DNA of 64,000 bases from JAADJA01 sp963840975 (GTDB lineage Bacteria; Bacteroidota; Bacteroidia; Bacteroidales; JAADJA01). The notes beneath the pieces were generated by a model that searched no databases, was not told the DNA's origin, and worked only from the letters and a program-made list of their open reading frames with translations. The translations under genes were made by a program, and so were the position numbers. How positions within the stretch are numbered: position 1 is the stretch's first letter; each line of letters opens with the position of its first letter. Shown here in pieces: positions 54,561-64,000 of the stretch. The stretch is from contig CAWJBC010000021.1 in NCBI GenBank assembly GCA_963840975.1, forward strand, positions 496,001-560,000, read 5' to 3'.

Positions 54561-54624
54561 CCTACAACCGAAAACATATCCCTGAATCCATAAGATTTTC
54601 CGAATTTCGTTTTTAACATTATTG

Positions 54625-54632
54625 TACATTTG
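54625..54632 (+). promoter_or_regulatory. -7 element of the lemA-htpX pair
   Basis: TACATTTG fits TAnnTTTG. It lies before the Met at 54670, and the upstream TTG of the longest frame would fall within the promoter. Confidence 0.55.
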
Positions 54633-54669
54633 CAGGAATGAAATGTTTAAAAATTTAAATCCTATTTAC

Positions 54670-55230
54670 ATGGCAACAATTATCATTCTTGTTATTGCAG
54701 CCGTCATAGCGATCTGGCTGGTGAGCTTATACAATAAACTGATCAAACTAAGGAACAACCGCGAAAATTCCTTTGCCGATATTGACGTTCAGCTCAGGCA
54801 ACGTCATGACCTTATACCTCAGCTTGTGGATGCGGTGAAAGGTTATATGAAACATGAAAGCACTGTGCTGACCGATGTTACAAATGCAAGGGCAAATGCC
54901 TTAAAAGCAACCGGTATCAGCGATAAAATCGCAGCAGAGAATCAGCTTTCATCCGCCTTGCGTGGATTACAGGTGGCTGTAGAGGCTTATCCCGACCTGA
55001 AAGCAAGTCAGAATTTTATGAACCTTCAGGAAGAAATTTCCGATGTGGAAAATAAGCTGGCTGCCGCAAGAAGGTTCTTCAACTCTGCAACCAAAGAATA
55101 CAACAATGCTGTCGAAGTTTTTCCAAGTAATATCATTGCCGGTACCTTCGATTTTAAGAAAGAAGTGATGTTCGACCTCGGAAATGAAGGACGCGAGCAG
55201 ATGGAGCAACCTCCCAGTGTGAAGTTTTAA
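54670..55230 (+). CDS. lemA: LemA family protein
   Basis: The protein has about 186 residues with one N-terminal membrane helix (ATIIILVIAAVIAIWLVSLY). The LemA core follows: RNNRENSFADIDVQLRQRHDLIPQLVDAVKGYMKHE and ENQLSSALRGLQVAVEAYPDLKASQNFMNLQEEISDVENKLAAARRFFN. It is helical and envelope-associated, with unknown biochemical function. A small gap (20 bp) separates it from the M48 protease gene, a frequent pairing. I chose the Met at 54670 because the membrane helix starts there and the promoter lies just upstream. Confidence 0.92.
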   Translation: MATIIILVIAAVIAIWLVSLYNKLIKLRNNRENSFADIDVQLRQRHDLIPQLVDAVKGYMKHESTVLTDVTNARANALKATGISDKIAAENQLSSALRGLQVAVEAYPDLKASQNFMNLQEEISDVENKLAAARRFFNSATKEYNNAVEVFPSNIIAGTFDFKKEVMFDLGNEGREQMEQPPSVKF

Positions 55231-55250
55231 TACCAGATTGCAACGAGATC

Positions 55251-56180
55251 ATGAAATACGTCGGGCTTCAAACACAGATTTGGCGAAATAATGTAAATTC
55301 AATCGTCCTGCTGATTCTGTTTCCTGTTGTTCTTTACGTGCTAAGCTGGTTATTCATTTTTTTTACCTCCAATCAGGGAGAATATGATCCGGTTGATACA
55401 GCCAATACCTCCTTTGTTTACATCTTCCCATGGATTACCGTGGGAGTTGCCGTATGGTTTTTGATTGCTTGGTTCTCGCATACTGCGATGATCAATAAAG
55501 CGACCGGTAGCCGGCCATTGGAGCGAAAAGAAAATAAACGGGTTTACAACCTTGTCGAAAATCTATGCATCTCCTCCGGGATGAAAATGCCAAAGGTGAA
55601 TGTGATAGAGGATGATTCGCTGAATGCTTTTGCCAGCGGTATCAGTGAGGGAAGTTACACAGTGTCGGTTTCTAGAGGCATGTTGGATAAGTTGGACGAC
55701 CAGGAACTTGAAGGTGTAATTGCACATGAACTAACCCACATCCGCAACCGTGATGTGAGGTTGCTGATCGTTTCGATCATATTTGTCGGGATTTTTGCAT
55801 TTCTGGCGGAGATGTTTTTCAGGGGGATGCTTTATGGAGGAGGAAGCCGTAAAGGGAAAAATGGCGGAGTCATGATCATTGGTCTGGTTCTGGCGCTTGT
55901 GGGGTACTTATTGTCGGTTATCTTCAGGTTTTCCATTTCGCGCAAGCGGGAGTATATGGCTGATGCAGGCGGCGCTGAAATGACCAAAAACCCGGACGCA
56001 CTTGCATCTGCCTTGCGCAAAATATCAACCGATCCGAGGATTGAAGCAGTTGAGCGGCAGGATGTAGCCCAGATGTTTATCGAAAACCCGCAGGAAAAGA
56101 AGAAAGGTTTTTCTTTTGCTTCCATTTTTGCTACTCATCCTCCCATACATGAACGGATAAGGCTGCTGGAACAGTTTTAA
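55251..56180 (+). CDS. htpX: M48 family membrane metalloprotease, HtpX-like
   Basis: The 309-residue protein has two N-terminal membrane helices, the zinc site HELTH (159-163), two further helices (about 175-195 and 208-225), and the third ligand region SISRKREYMADAGGAEMT. HtpX proteases clear damaged inner-membrane proteins. It is co-transcribed with lemA. Confidence 0.93.
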   Translation: MKYVGLQTQIWRNNVNSIVLLILFPVVLYVLSWLFIFFTSNQGEYDPVDTANTSFVYIFPWITVGVAVWFLIAWFSHTAMINKATGSRPLERKENKRVYNLVENLCISSGMKMPKVNVIEDDSLNAFASGISEGSYTVSVSRGMLDKLDDQELEGVIAHELTHIRNRDVRLLIVSIIFVGIFAFLAEMFFRGMLYGGGSRKGKNGGVMIIGLVLALVGYLLSVIFRFSISRKREYMADAGGAEMTKNPDALASALRKISTDPRIEAVERQDVAQMFIENPQEKKKGFSFASIFATHPPIHERIRLLEQF

Positions 56181-56375
56181 CTTTATTAAAGTTTGAGGTT
56201 CTAGGGTTCTGGATACTTTACGCTTTATAACTTTCCATTCGTTTTTTTGATTTGGATTGAATATCCTGCTTCTTAGGTTTTCAGCTTAATATGAATAAAA
56301 CTCTCTTAAAAATCATGATTTAAGAATTATCTATAGAAAATTTAGTAAAAAAAGCTTAATGTGTTCGCATAATAA

Positions 56376-56999
56376 ATGAAAGACAGATACCTGAATTTTA
56401 AGAGTCTGGAAACGCTGGAGATGTGTGAATCATTTCATATCGAATGTGTAAACCGCCGGAGTAGTTTTCTGATTTTTTCTCCACATGGCGGGGGAATTGA
56501 ACAAGGCACTTCGGAAATATGTAAACATATCGCAAATAATGCTTACTCGTTTTACTTATTTGAAGGAAAAGGTAACAATTGCGGGAAGCTGCATATTACC
56601 TCCGCCAACTTTGATGAGCCGAAACTAATAGAGATGCTGTCCAGGCACAAATTTGCAATATCCATCCATGGAATGACAAATAAAATGCAGGCAATAAGTG
56701 GCGTTGATGTTTTCTTAGGCGGATTAAATCAGGATTTGATTCAAAATACCACAAAAATATTAAGGGAATATTATTTCGGAACGAGAAATAACCTTGAGAA
56801 TCCGGGTTCACCGTTGAGCGGAATGGCAATTGAGAATATCACGAATAAATGTTTGAGCGGCAAAGGAATGCAAATCGAAATTTCAGAATATTTAAGGGCG
56901 AGATTTTTTCTAAACGATTTCAGGAAAGCGAAGAACAGAATTAACGGCAAGAACCAAAGAATTCGATGTATTTTGCAATGCCATAAAACTATCCATTAA
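56376..56999 (+). CDS. Poly-gamma-glutamate hydrolase-like (PghP/DUF867) protein
   Basis: The 207-residue protein has the zinc-peptidase-like motifs of phage PghP relatives: FSPHGGGIEQGTSEI (about 34-48), FAISIHGM (about 91-98) and GMQIEIS (about 165-171). Relatives cleave poly-gamma-glutamate. No prophage genes are nearby. The C-terminal about 20 residues (NRINGKNQRIRCILQCHKTIH) are unlike the family, so a late frameshift is possible. It has no signal peptide. Confidence 0.8.
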   Translation: MKDRYLNFKSLETLEMCESFHIECVNRRSSFLIFSPHGGGIEQGTSEICKHIANNAYSFYLFEGKGNNCGKLHITSANFDEPKLIEMLSRHKFAISIHGMTNKMQAISGVDVFLGGLNQDLIQNTTKILREYYFGTRNNLENPGSPLSGMAIENITNKCLSGKGMQIEISEYLRARFFLNDFRKAKNRINGKNQRIRCILQCHKTIH

Positions 57000-57231
57000 A
57001 GAATATCTTAACAATACAGAAAAATAAATTGGGACGGATAAAAAAGTATTTTCTTACCTGCTTTAACCCGGGCTTTCAAACGTATTATTCCAAAGTGAAA
57101 TTCAAAATAATCTGGCATGAAGGGCGGTTTTGAATTTCTTACTTTGGTTAATACCGAGCAGATTTATTTTATAGTCCATCATTCAAAAGCCATTTCAAAA
57201 AGCTTGGACTATTACATAAATCGCTTCGGTA

Positions 57232-59598
57232 TTATTCGTACTTCAACGATTTGATCGGATGTTGCTGGGCTGTCTTTATTGCCTGATAACTTACAGTAAT
57301 CATTGCAATCAATAATGAGATGATGGCAGTTATCAGGAAAATCCATACAGAAAGACCGGTGTGGTAGGCATAGCCGAGTAACCATCGGTTCATGGCGTAA
57401 TAGGCGAGCGGGCAGGCTATTAAATTGGCAATGATAACCCATTTCATGAATTCACCCGAAAGAGTTCCGAATATATTATAAATATTGGCGCCTAACACTT
57501 TCCGTATGCCGACTTCTTTGGTGCGCTGTTCGGCCATAAATGCTGCTAATCCAAATAATCCAAGGCACGAGATAAGGATGGTTAATATTGTAAAGTATCT
57601 GAAAATTTTTCCCAGCTTTTCTTCTGACCTGTATAGTTCCTGGTAAGAATCATCAAGGTATTTGTACTCGAAGGGAAATGCAGGATTAGCCTTTTCCCAA
57701 CTGCTTTTCATATAATCGAGGGTTTGATCTTGATTATTCCCTGTAACCTTAGCATAAATAATATTGCAATACTTTGGTGCATAAAAAATTGCAAGAGGGC
57801 TGATTTCGCTTGTCATGTCGAGGAAATGGAAATCCTGTACCACACCAATAATATTAAATTTTACCCCTGACCATGAAATCCATTTTCCGATGGGATCGTC
57901 CATTCCCAGAGTTGAAGCTGTTTTCTGGTTAATCAGTACAGATGCCGTGTCGGTGCTAAATGAGGAATTGAAATCCCTTCCGGAAATCAATTTTATCCCA
58001 AGAGTTTCGGTATAGCCGAAATCAGAAAACTCAAAACCGACGAGCACTTCATCTTTTGTATTACGTCCTTCCCAATCGAATCCGCTGCTATTGCTGCCTA
58101 TTTCGAATGGTAAGGAATTCGATCTTGTTACGCTTGTGATAAAGGGGTTTTGCAAAAATTCATTCTTCAATATTTCATAATTCGACGACGCCTTTCCCTG
58201 CATGTAAATACTAACCACATTATCCCTCTCCATACCAGTTTTCTTATCGCGGATATAAGCTAGTTGTTTGTAAACGACTATGGTGCAGACAATCATGATG
58301 ACAGACAAAGTGAATTGGAATACAACCAGTAAGCGGCGAAAATTTGAGCTTCCTTTTCCCTTTAGAGGAAGTTTTCGCAAAGCTGCAATTGGATTGAGTG
58401 ATGATAGATAAAAAGCAGGGTAACTGCCAGCCAGAATCCCGACAAAAAGGATGATCCCAATAAAAATAGATACGAAACCAATATTTAGCCAGTCAATGGT
58501 GAGTGACTTATCTGCTAATTGGTTGAATCCCGGAAGAAAATAATAAACCAGAATGAGCGCTACAATAAATGCGAGCAATGTTATCAACATGGATTCGCCG
58601 ATAAACTGAAAAATGATCTGTTTCCTGCCGGCACCTGCGGTTTTGCGCAAACCTATCTCCCTGCTGCGCCTTGCTGCCCTTGCAGTCGAAAGGTTCATGA
58701 AATTGATACACGCAATAAAAAGTATAAATAGTGCTATCACCGAAAAAAGGTAAACATATTTGATATCACCGCCTTTTCCATCAACGGAGTGAAGATGGTA
58801 TTTTGTCAATGGAAAAAGGAATAATTCAGTAACGGATTTTGAAGGATCGTCGGAAGGGTTTTCCTGATCAGAAGATTTCAGCATCAGATAATTGTTAATC
58901 TTTTCATTTACCATTTTATAATCGGTGCCGGGTGCAATTTCCACATAACAATAGTAACTGTTCCATCCATATTTATCAACCGTAAAACCTAATTTTCTGA
59001 TGTACTCAAAAGGAATACAGAAATCGAACCTGAAGCTTGAATTTGTTGGTGTTTCTTCGATCACACCTGTCACTTTAAAACTATGTTCGTTATTTATTTT
59101 AATCAGTTTTCCTATCGGATTGTCGTTCCCAAAATATTTTTTTGCCATTTTATCAGTGATCACAATAGCGTTGAGATCATCGAATACATGTTTCGGGTCG
59201 CCGGTTAAAAAGTTAAAAGTAAATATATTGAATAATGCTGGATCAGCCATTCTTATATCTTCCTTGAAAAATTTATCATCATGGTTAACAACACCCTTCA
59301 CTACATAAAACATAAAGCTATTGACGATTTCAGGAAAATCTTTTTGAAGGTCCGAAGCGATGGGTCCGGGCATACAGGTAGTAGTCAACGGACCAGATGT
59401 ATAATGCTGTGTTTGAACCAACCGGAAAATGCGGTCAGCTTTTTCGTTAAACCTGTCGTAACTTATTTCGTGGCGAACCCAAAGCAGGATCAGTATAAAA
59501 CATGCCATCCCAACTCCTAGTCCTATAATGTTAATGGCAGAAAATCCTTTTTGACGCAAAAGATTTCTGAAAGCGATAAGGAGATAATTTTTAAACAT
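57232..59598 (-). CDS. FtsX-like ABC transporter permease (MacB-type)
   Basis: The 788-residue protein has the duplicated layout of Bacteroidota permeases: a first helix (residues 20-42), a periplasmic MacB_PCD domain, three helices at about 285-400 (FFIACINFMNLSTARAARRSREIGLRKTAGA), then a second helix, a periplasmic domain and three C-terminal helices (FGLAAFMAEQRTKEVGIRKVLGA). It needs a LolD-type ATPase, and none is adjacent. These proteins act in efflux or envelope stress. Confidence 0.93.
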   Translation of the reverse strand: MFKNYLLIAFRNLLRQKGFSAINIIGLGVGMACFILILLWVRHEISYDRFNEKADRIFRLVQTQHYTSGPLTTTCMPGPIASDLQKDFPEIVNSFMFYVVKGVVNHDDKFFKEDIRMADPALFNIFTFNFLTGDPKHVFDDLNAIVITDKMAKKYFGNDNPIGKLIKINNEHSFKVTGVIEETPTNSSFRFDFCIPFEYIRKLGFTVDKYGWNSYYCYVEIAPGTDYKMVNEKINNYLMLKSSDQENPSDDPSKSVTELFLFPLTKYHLHSVDGKGGDIKYVYLFSVIALFILFIACINFMNLSTARAARRSREIGLRKTAGAGRKQIIFQFIGESMLITLLAFIVALILVYYFLPGFNQLADKSLTIDWLNIGFVSIFIGIILFVGILAGSYPAFYLSSLNPIAALRKLPLKGKGSSNFRRLLVVFQFTLSVIMIVCTIVVYKQLAYIRDKKTGMERDNVVSIYMQGKASSNYEILKNEFLQNPFITSVTRSNSLPFEIGSNSSGFDWEGRNTKDEVLVGFEFSDFGYTETLGIKLISGRDFNSSFSTDTASVLINQKTASTLGMDDPIGKWISWSGVKFNIIGVVQDFHFLDMTSEISPLAIFYAPKYCNIIYAKVTGNNQDQTLDYMKSSWEKANPAFPFEYKYLDDSYQELYRSEEKLGKIFRYFTILTILISCLGLFGLAAFMAEQRTKEVGIRKVLGANIYNIFGTLSGEFMKWVIIANLIACPLAYYAMNRWLLGYAYHTGLSVWIFLITAIISLLIAMITVSYQAIKTAQQHPIKSLKYE

Positions 59599-59706
59599 AA
59601 ATCAGAAGGTTGTTATTTGATTTATGACGACAAAAAAAATAGATTGTTACTGTATAAAAAAATAATTTCTACTTATATAGGTGTAAATTTATAGTTATAA
59701 AATTAA

Positions 59707-59740
59707 AGAAAGACTCTTCCGTGGAGAAAAGAGTCTTTCT
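59707..59740 (-). terminator. Terminator hairpin
   Basis: AGAAAGACTCTT (59707-59718) pairs perfectly with AAGAGTCTTTCT (59729-59740). It lies 66 bp after the stop of the minus-strand T9SS gene at 59806 and is followed on the minus strand by a T-rich stretch. Confidence 0.8.
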
Positions 59741-59805
59741 AATCAGCTACTTTTAAATAAATGCCAATAAGTACAAGAGAAAATTTAAAACTTCACTCTT
59801 GGTTC

Positions 59806-62223
59806 TTATCTTACAATCATTTTACCGGTAACGACCTCTTTGTTGGTTGTCATTTTGTAAATGTACAATCCTTTTGATAGGGCACTACCGTCAAATTCAA
59901 CAGAATACTCCTGGTTCATGGATGCTTCGTTGTTGTATAATCTCTGAACCAGTTTTCCTGAAATATCAAGAACATCCAGGGTTACATGACTGTCTTCTGG
60001 CAGGGTGAAACTTACTGTTGTTTTACCACTGAATGGATTTGGATAGTTCATCAGTACAGCACTTGATTCAGCAATTTTTCCCGGTGCTTCTATAGCTATA
60101 TCTTTCGTAGGAATTGGTGTGCAGTAGTTACACAAGGTGCTCATATACCAGTTGTTATTCTTGCCTGAATATATGCCTTTGGCTAAGAACATACCTTTGA
60201 AAACACCCGGAAGTGTGGCTGTAGAACTTGCTACATCAAATATATAGACGGCAGCATTGCTGAGATAAAATACACCGTTTACATGACCTCCTGCTCCAAA
60301 ATTAGCATCACCCTCAATGTAAAATACAACCGAGAGTTCAGCAGGGTTGATGGTTACATTTTTACCGGCAGTGAATTTACCTTTCATGTGTATTTTGGTA
60401 CATTGTTCAAATTCTATTTTTGAACCTACATTCATTGTCAGGTAGCCGTTAATATCTACGACGGGCTCCGTAAAGACAGCCGTAGCATTTTTGCCAATCG
60501 TTATATTTTTATATGCATTTTCGGAGAGAGTCATTGTGGAATTAGCAGGAACAACAACATTCATTGTGCCCGGATTGGTCATTGGTTCAAAGTCTGGCCA
60601 GACGACTGTACAGGGAGCTAAAATCTGGTTTGTAATATTAGTGGTCCAGTCCATAAAGATATTAGGAGCTTTGGCAAAAGTACCTTCTGCTGTTACCATA
60701 CTATAATTGGTAGCCAGTACTTTATTGGATGAACCTGCCTTTACCCCTAATCCGCCGCTGTGAACAGTTGATTTATCCAATTGAATGTAGCCGCGAGCCA
60801 ACATTACATAAGAAGACAATAATTCAGTTACATCTACTGTCAGATCATAGGAAGCCGTTGCTTCGCATCCCATCGCATTGGTGACTGTAACAGAATAGGT
60901 TCCGGAAACACCAGTGAAAATTGATTCAGTAGTTTCACCTGTTGACCATAAATAAGAATCAGCAGGCGTTATAGAAACATCGGCAGTTAAAAGGACTCCC
61001 TGTCCCTGGCAAAATTCAGGTAAGAGACTTTCGCTAATGCTTACTGCGATGGGATCATAGACAGCCAGCTCAATAACATTTGATTCAGCAGCACCCATCC
61101 AGTCAGCCATACAGTCAACGCGTGCCAACCGTTTGAACCAGGTTGTCTGCATGATTAGACCCGGATCAAAGGTTTCCAGGTTGGAATTAGCAATATCAAA
61201 AAATGAGATATTGTCAACGGACGATTGCCACTTGTATTCCAGATTTCCTGTGTAACCTGATGGAAGAGCAAGGCTTTCGAGCAGCATAGGGTCAAATTCA
61301 CCGCAATTGGATTGAGGATAACCAATTTCGCCGCCGTAAGTGGGATTGGTACATTGCTGACATCCAACCAGGAATGGTAAATATTCAATGTCTTGCTGAA
61401 TATTAGTGTTCCCGTCATAAACCAAAGCCAGTACCTGGTAATTTCCTGACATTGCGTTTAAAGGTAGAGTAAGGTACTCGGTAAATGGTTCATCCCCCAT
61501 TGTAGCGGTGAAATATCGTGAGGTTCCGGCAACTATTTGATTAAGTGGGTTGACCAAATTGGTTTCGACCCTGACATACATGGAAATGTCGGCATCAATT
61601 TCTTCGGTGATGGAAACAATTTCACCTGCTTCATAACAACCTTTGTCTGTTATGACATATCTGAAATTTGCTGTGCCCATCGCTCCATTAATAACAAGTT
61701 GACCCCAATCATTTTGAACAGCCCATCCTTCGTTTAATTCATCAATATAAATCCGAATTAGATTTTTCCCATTGGGCCCTGGAATAATATAACTCGGATC
61801 AACATTGAAAACAGTTGTACTCCATTCATCATTAGCTCCTGTTAGATAACCCAAAAAATGATTGTTAATCCATACCTGATCTCTCTCACCAATGTAAGTA
61901 GGTGGTATTCCTGCCCAATCAACATCCCAAGCAAGTAAACTTAATTGTGCAGTTGTGATCATTACATCTTCAATAAATATGTTGTACTCAATCGGAGCAC
62001 GAGAATCGTCATTGAAAAGATAGACATCCATATCATAATCCGGGATACCCTGAATCAAATTATTTTCATTATCCTGCGTTGTGATACTGGTAAGGTCAAT
62101 AGGATTAAAATCGTGCTTTTTTACAACAAAGTTATCATCTAAACGATGAAGTCCAATTTGTGCAAAAGAGGAAACAATTATAAAAAAAATAAAGCCGGCA
62201 GTTAATATAATATTTGTTTTCAT
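59806..62223 (-). CDS. Large T9SS-sorted surface protein with PKD-like domain
   Basis: The 805-residue protein has a signal peptide (MKTNIILTAGFIFFIIVSSFA), beta-sandwich segments, a PKD/Ig-like region (DSYLWSTGETTESIFTGVSGTYSVTVTNAMG, about 425-455), and a region of short repeated strands (ITIGKNATAVFTEPVVDINGYLTM, about 555-690) resembling DUF7305-like beta-solenoids. A T9SS type A domain ends it (MNYPNPFSGKTTVSFTLPEDSHVTLDVLD ... LSKGLYIYKM). No enzyme signature is seen. Confidence 0.88.
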   Translation of the reverse strand: MKTNIILTAGFIFFIIVSSFAQIGLHRLDDNFVVKKHDFNPIDLTSITTQDNENNLIQGIPDYDMDVYLFNDDSRAPIEYNIFIEDVMITTAQLSLLAWDVDWAGIPPTYIGERDQVWINNHFLGYLTGANDEWSTTVFNVDPSYIIPGPNGKNLIRIYIDELNEGWAVQNDWGQLVINGAMGTANFRYVITDKGCYEAGEIVSITEEIDADISMYVRVETNLVNPLNQIVAGTSRYFTATMGDEPFTEYLTLPLNAMSGNYQVLALVYDGNTNIQQDIEYLPFLVGCQQCTNPTYGGEIGYPQSNCGEFDPMLLESLALPSGYTGNLEYKWQSSVDNISFFDIANSNLETFDPGLIMQTTWFKRLARVDCMADWMGAAESNVIELAVYDPIAVSISESLLPEFCQGQGVLLTADVSITPADSYLWSTGETTESIFTGVSGTYSVTVTNAMGCEATASYDLTVDVTELLSSYVMLARGYIQLDKSTVHSGGLGVKAGSSNKVLATNYSMVTAEGTFAKAPNIFMDWTTNITNQILAPCTVVWPDFEPMTNPGTMNVVVPANSTMTLSENAYKNITIGKNATAVFTEPVVDINGYLTMNVGSKIEFEQCTKIHMKGKFTAGKNVTINPAELSVVFYIEGDANFGAGGHVNGVFYLSNAAVYIFDVASSTATLPGVFKGMFLAKGIYSGKNNNWYMSTLCNYCTPIPTKDIAIEAPGKIAESSAVLMNYPNPFSGKTTVSFTLPEDSHVTLDVLDISGKLVQRLYNNEASMNQEYSVEFDGSALSKGLYIYKMTTNKEVVTGKMIVR

Positions 62224-62913
62224 AGAGTTTGATTTTTAAATTGATATTTCTTATTAATAAATTCATTATTGTTTAAATTATTCAAATCATACTTTGATAT
62301 GATTTTGACATTTGTCCAGGTCGGTTTTGCCCACAGGTTATACACCTGCAGGCTTACTTAACTGAATTTAGAAAGTCGCTTCAGGAAAACATTTACAATT
62401 AGATATAATGGATGTGTTGTTTCCATATATTAAGAATAGGTGCAATATAATTTGAGCTATAGCAGGCCTTACCTGATATAGATTTCAAATTTTAAAAATA
62501 AATAATGAGATCGTGGCGGTCTGATTTTTCCTTTTCATATCGAATCTCTTTAAAAAAAATAAATACAAAAAAGGCTTAAATAAATAATCAATAAATCGTC
62601 AAATAGCAATTAAGGTTATTTTTTCGTGAACAAAAAAAATGCCATCATTTTATTTAAATGAATAACAATAAAATATAGTCTGGCCGGGGAATTAATATTT
62701 ACCATTTTGGCACTTATCATTCCTGTTTTGAAAAAGTTTTCAGGGTATTTTTGAAAACGATTCTGATGCTTGCTTTCCTCCTCTGAACTTATTTATACCT
62801 TTATTGGTTAATTCAATTGATGATGGTAATTATCGTATTTTGGTTTTTTATTTAAAAAATTGCAACTGTCATAAAAATCATTTGTCATTAACCCTGAAAA
62901 CAGATAGAGAGAA
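62224..62913. other. 690-bp AT-rich intergenic stretch
   Basis: No reading frame or RNA gene is recognised. A small hairpin (CAGGT ... ACCTG, about 62335-62354) is visible. The stretch must contain the divergent promoters of the T9SS gene (62223) and the sigma-factor gene (62914). Confidence 0.4.
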
Positions 62914-63477
62914 TTGGCTGTAGCGGTTCCGGACATACACAAAGATATCATTGAGAAAAGCAAGTCGGGCGACTCTGCGGCTCAGTACAAGCTCTACAGT
63001 TTGTATGCAAAAGCTATGTTCAATATTGCCTACAGGATGATGAACAACAAGGAAGAAGCCGAGGATATGTTACAGGAATCGTTTACCGATGCGTTTACCA
63101 GGCTAAGTTCTTTCCGGTATGAATCAAGTTTCGGGTCGTGGATGAAAAGGATAGTGATTAACCATTGCCTGAATGAGATCAAAAGGCGAAAAGCCGATTT
63201 GCAGTTCTTTGAGGATATGAACCTTTTCGATCAAAAAACTGATGATGATGACGATGGGTATCAACCGGGATTGAGTGTGGAAAATGTAAGAAAAGCCATG
63301 GATCATTTACCCAACGGAAGCAAAGTGATTTTTTCGCTTTATCTGCTCGAAGGCTATGACCATACTGAGATCTCACAAATACTGAATGTCAGCGAGTCGA
63401 ACTCGAAATCACAATACATGAGGGCTAAACAAAAGGTTAAAGAAGTTTTAAAAGAAATGAGCTATGAAAGAGGATAA
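62914..63477 (+). CDS. ECF RNA polymerase sigma factor
   Basis: The 187-residue protein has region 2 (YKLYSLYAKAMFNIAYRMMNNKEEAEDMLQESFTDAFTRL, with RYESSFGSWMKRIVINHCLNEIKRRK) and region 4 (LPNGSKVIFSLYLLEGYDHTEISQILNVSESNSKSQYMRAKQKVKEVL). A TTG at 62914 appears to be the start. The next gene overlaps its end and encodes a probable anti-sigma factor, so activity is likely controlled by sequestration. Confidence 0.93.
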   Translation: MAVAVPDIHKDIIEKSKSGDSAAQYKLYSLYAKAMFNIAYRMMNNKEEAEDMLQESFTDAFTRLSSFRYESSFGSWMKRIVINHCLNEIKRRKADLQFFEDMNLFDQKTDDDDDGYQPGLSVENVRKAMDHLPNGSKVIFSLYLLEGYDHTEISQILNVSESNSKSQYMRAKQKVKEVLKEMSYERG

Positions 63478-64000
63478 ACTTGAAAAATTCATCCTTGAGA
63501 ACAAGGAAGAATTTGATTTTTTAGAACCTGGTGCAGATATCTGGAACCGCATTCAGAAGCCGGCTCCAAAAGTAATCAGGCTGAACTGGAAAACTGTCTT
63601 CGTAAGGATAGCCGCGGTAGTTGTGATATTTATCGCTTCCTATTTTTTCCATGATATGATGCAGAAGGATCGCGAACAGAGCGTTGCAGGTAAAGAGCAT
63701 CCTTTGGAGAACGAGGATCAGAGCAAAGTGAATGTGCTGATTGAAGCTGAAATGTTTTATACTTCTCAGATCAATACGGCAAAAGATGAGATTATCCTGC
63801 TTTCGGGCAATGATCATGAACTGCTTTCGGACGTGAACCAGGAAATGGTCGATCTGGATAATGTATTTGAAGAATTGAAAAATGACTTAAAAGACAATAG
63901 CGACAACGAAGAAGTGATTGAGGCAATGATCCAGAATTACCGGATCAAACTGCAGGTACTGGATGAAATACTCCTTCAGTTGAAAAAGTCAAAGAACAAT
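63464..64000 (+). CDS. Probable anti-sigma factor, partial at window end
   Basis: The frame starts at ATG 63464, overlapping the sigma-factor stop (63475-63477), and stays open for 179 codons to the end of the window. It has a cytosolic N-terminus (MKEDKLEKFILENKEEFDFL ... IWNRIQ), one membrane helix (VFVRIAAVVVIFIASYFF, about 46-63) and an acidic periplasmic coiled-coil-rich region (ENEDQSKVNVLIEAEM ... LDNVFEELKNDLKDNSDNEE). This is the Bacteroidota layout for membrane anti-sigma proteins paired with ECF factors. The C-terminus is missing. Confidence 0.85.
   Translation, partial: MKEDKLEKFILENKEEFDFLEPGADIWNRIQKPAPKVIRLNWKTVFVRIAAVVVIFIASYFFHDMMQKDREQSVAGKEHPLENEDQSKVNVLIEAEMFYTSQINTAKDEIILLSGNDHELLSDVNQEMVDLDNVFEELKNDLKDNSDNEEVIEAMIQNYRIKLQVLDEILLQLKKSKNN

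Noticed and set aside
1..64000. Alternative genetic code with TGA as a sense codon
   Set aside because: TGA ends several intact genes in the window (for example the histidine kinase at 36005 and the Smr protein at 19094), so it is a normal stop here.

Overview
The window comes from a member of the Bacteroidota, most likely the order Bacteroidales. Four signs point there. The tmRNA at 7041-7438 encodes the tag GETNYALAA. Six proteins end in a type IX secretion (T9SS) sorting domain. Several genes are preceded by the TAnnTTTG -7 element of this phylum. ECF sigma/anti-sigma pairs and FtsX-like permeases are typical of the group. Most of the window is ordinary chromosome, with a repeat-rich, decayed accessory stretch at about 7-19 kb and smaller repeat patches near 29.5, 31.7, 39.7 and 54.4 kb.

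Layout. 0-7 kb: exported TPR-like protein, LolD-type ATPase, sigma-54 type response regulator without a DNA-binding domain, a lipoprotein and a large LVIVD-repeat T9SS protein. 7-19 kb: tmRNA, a decayed GIY-YIG gene, a frameshifted caspase-like exported protein, an intact GIY-YIG gene, a frameshifted outer-membrane-type protein, a multi-frameshifted lipoprotein with Ig/FN3-like repeats, an IS5-like insertion sequence that split another gene, a RelE/ParE toxin-antitoxin pair, and many palindromic or tandem repeats. 19-32 kb: Smr protein, two MscS channels, GNAT-nitrilase fusion, CPA2 antiporter, VapBC-like pair and a T9SS protein. 32-38 kb: class V aminotransferase, T9SS proteins and a two-component system.

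38.3-46.2 kb is a co-directional block of seven genes: two DUF1080 (3-keto-glycoside hydrolase-type) proteins, three Gfo/Idh/MocA oxidoreductases, a sugar isomerase/epimerase-like protein and a DoxX membrane protein. It fits glycoside breakdown by 3-oxidation. 46.5-49.1 kb is a sulfur-relay-like block: TusA-like, DsrE-like, a TusA-OsmC fusion and a MetE-like zinc methyltransferase. The MetE-like gene carries one in-frame UGA where relatives, as I recall them, have cysteine, and a SECIS-like hairpin follows it. This is the most interesting single lead, although a plain nonsense mutation remains a strong rival. 49-64 kb: OXA-like beta-lactamase, large T9SS proteins, phosphate transporter, LemA and HtpX-like protease, a poly-gamma-glutamate hydrolase-like protein, an FtsX-family permease, and an ECF sigma factor with its anti-sigma factor running off the end.

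Two general observations stand out. Indels cluster in the accessory 7.9-14 kb stretch and are almost absent from the long core stretches. Several intergenic repeats are built on palindromes: three nested elements keep conserved outer arms while their inner stems differ in sequence but stay self-complementary, and two unrelated minisatellites share a 42-bp period.
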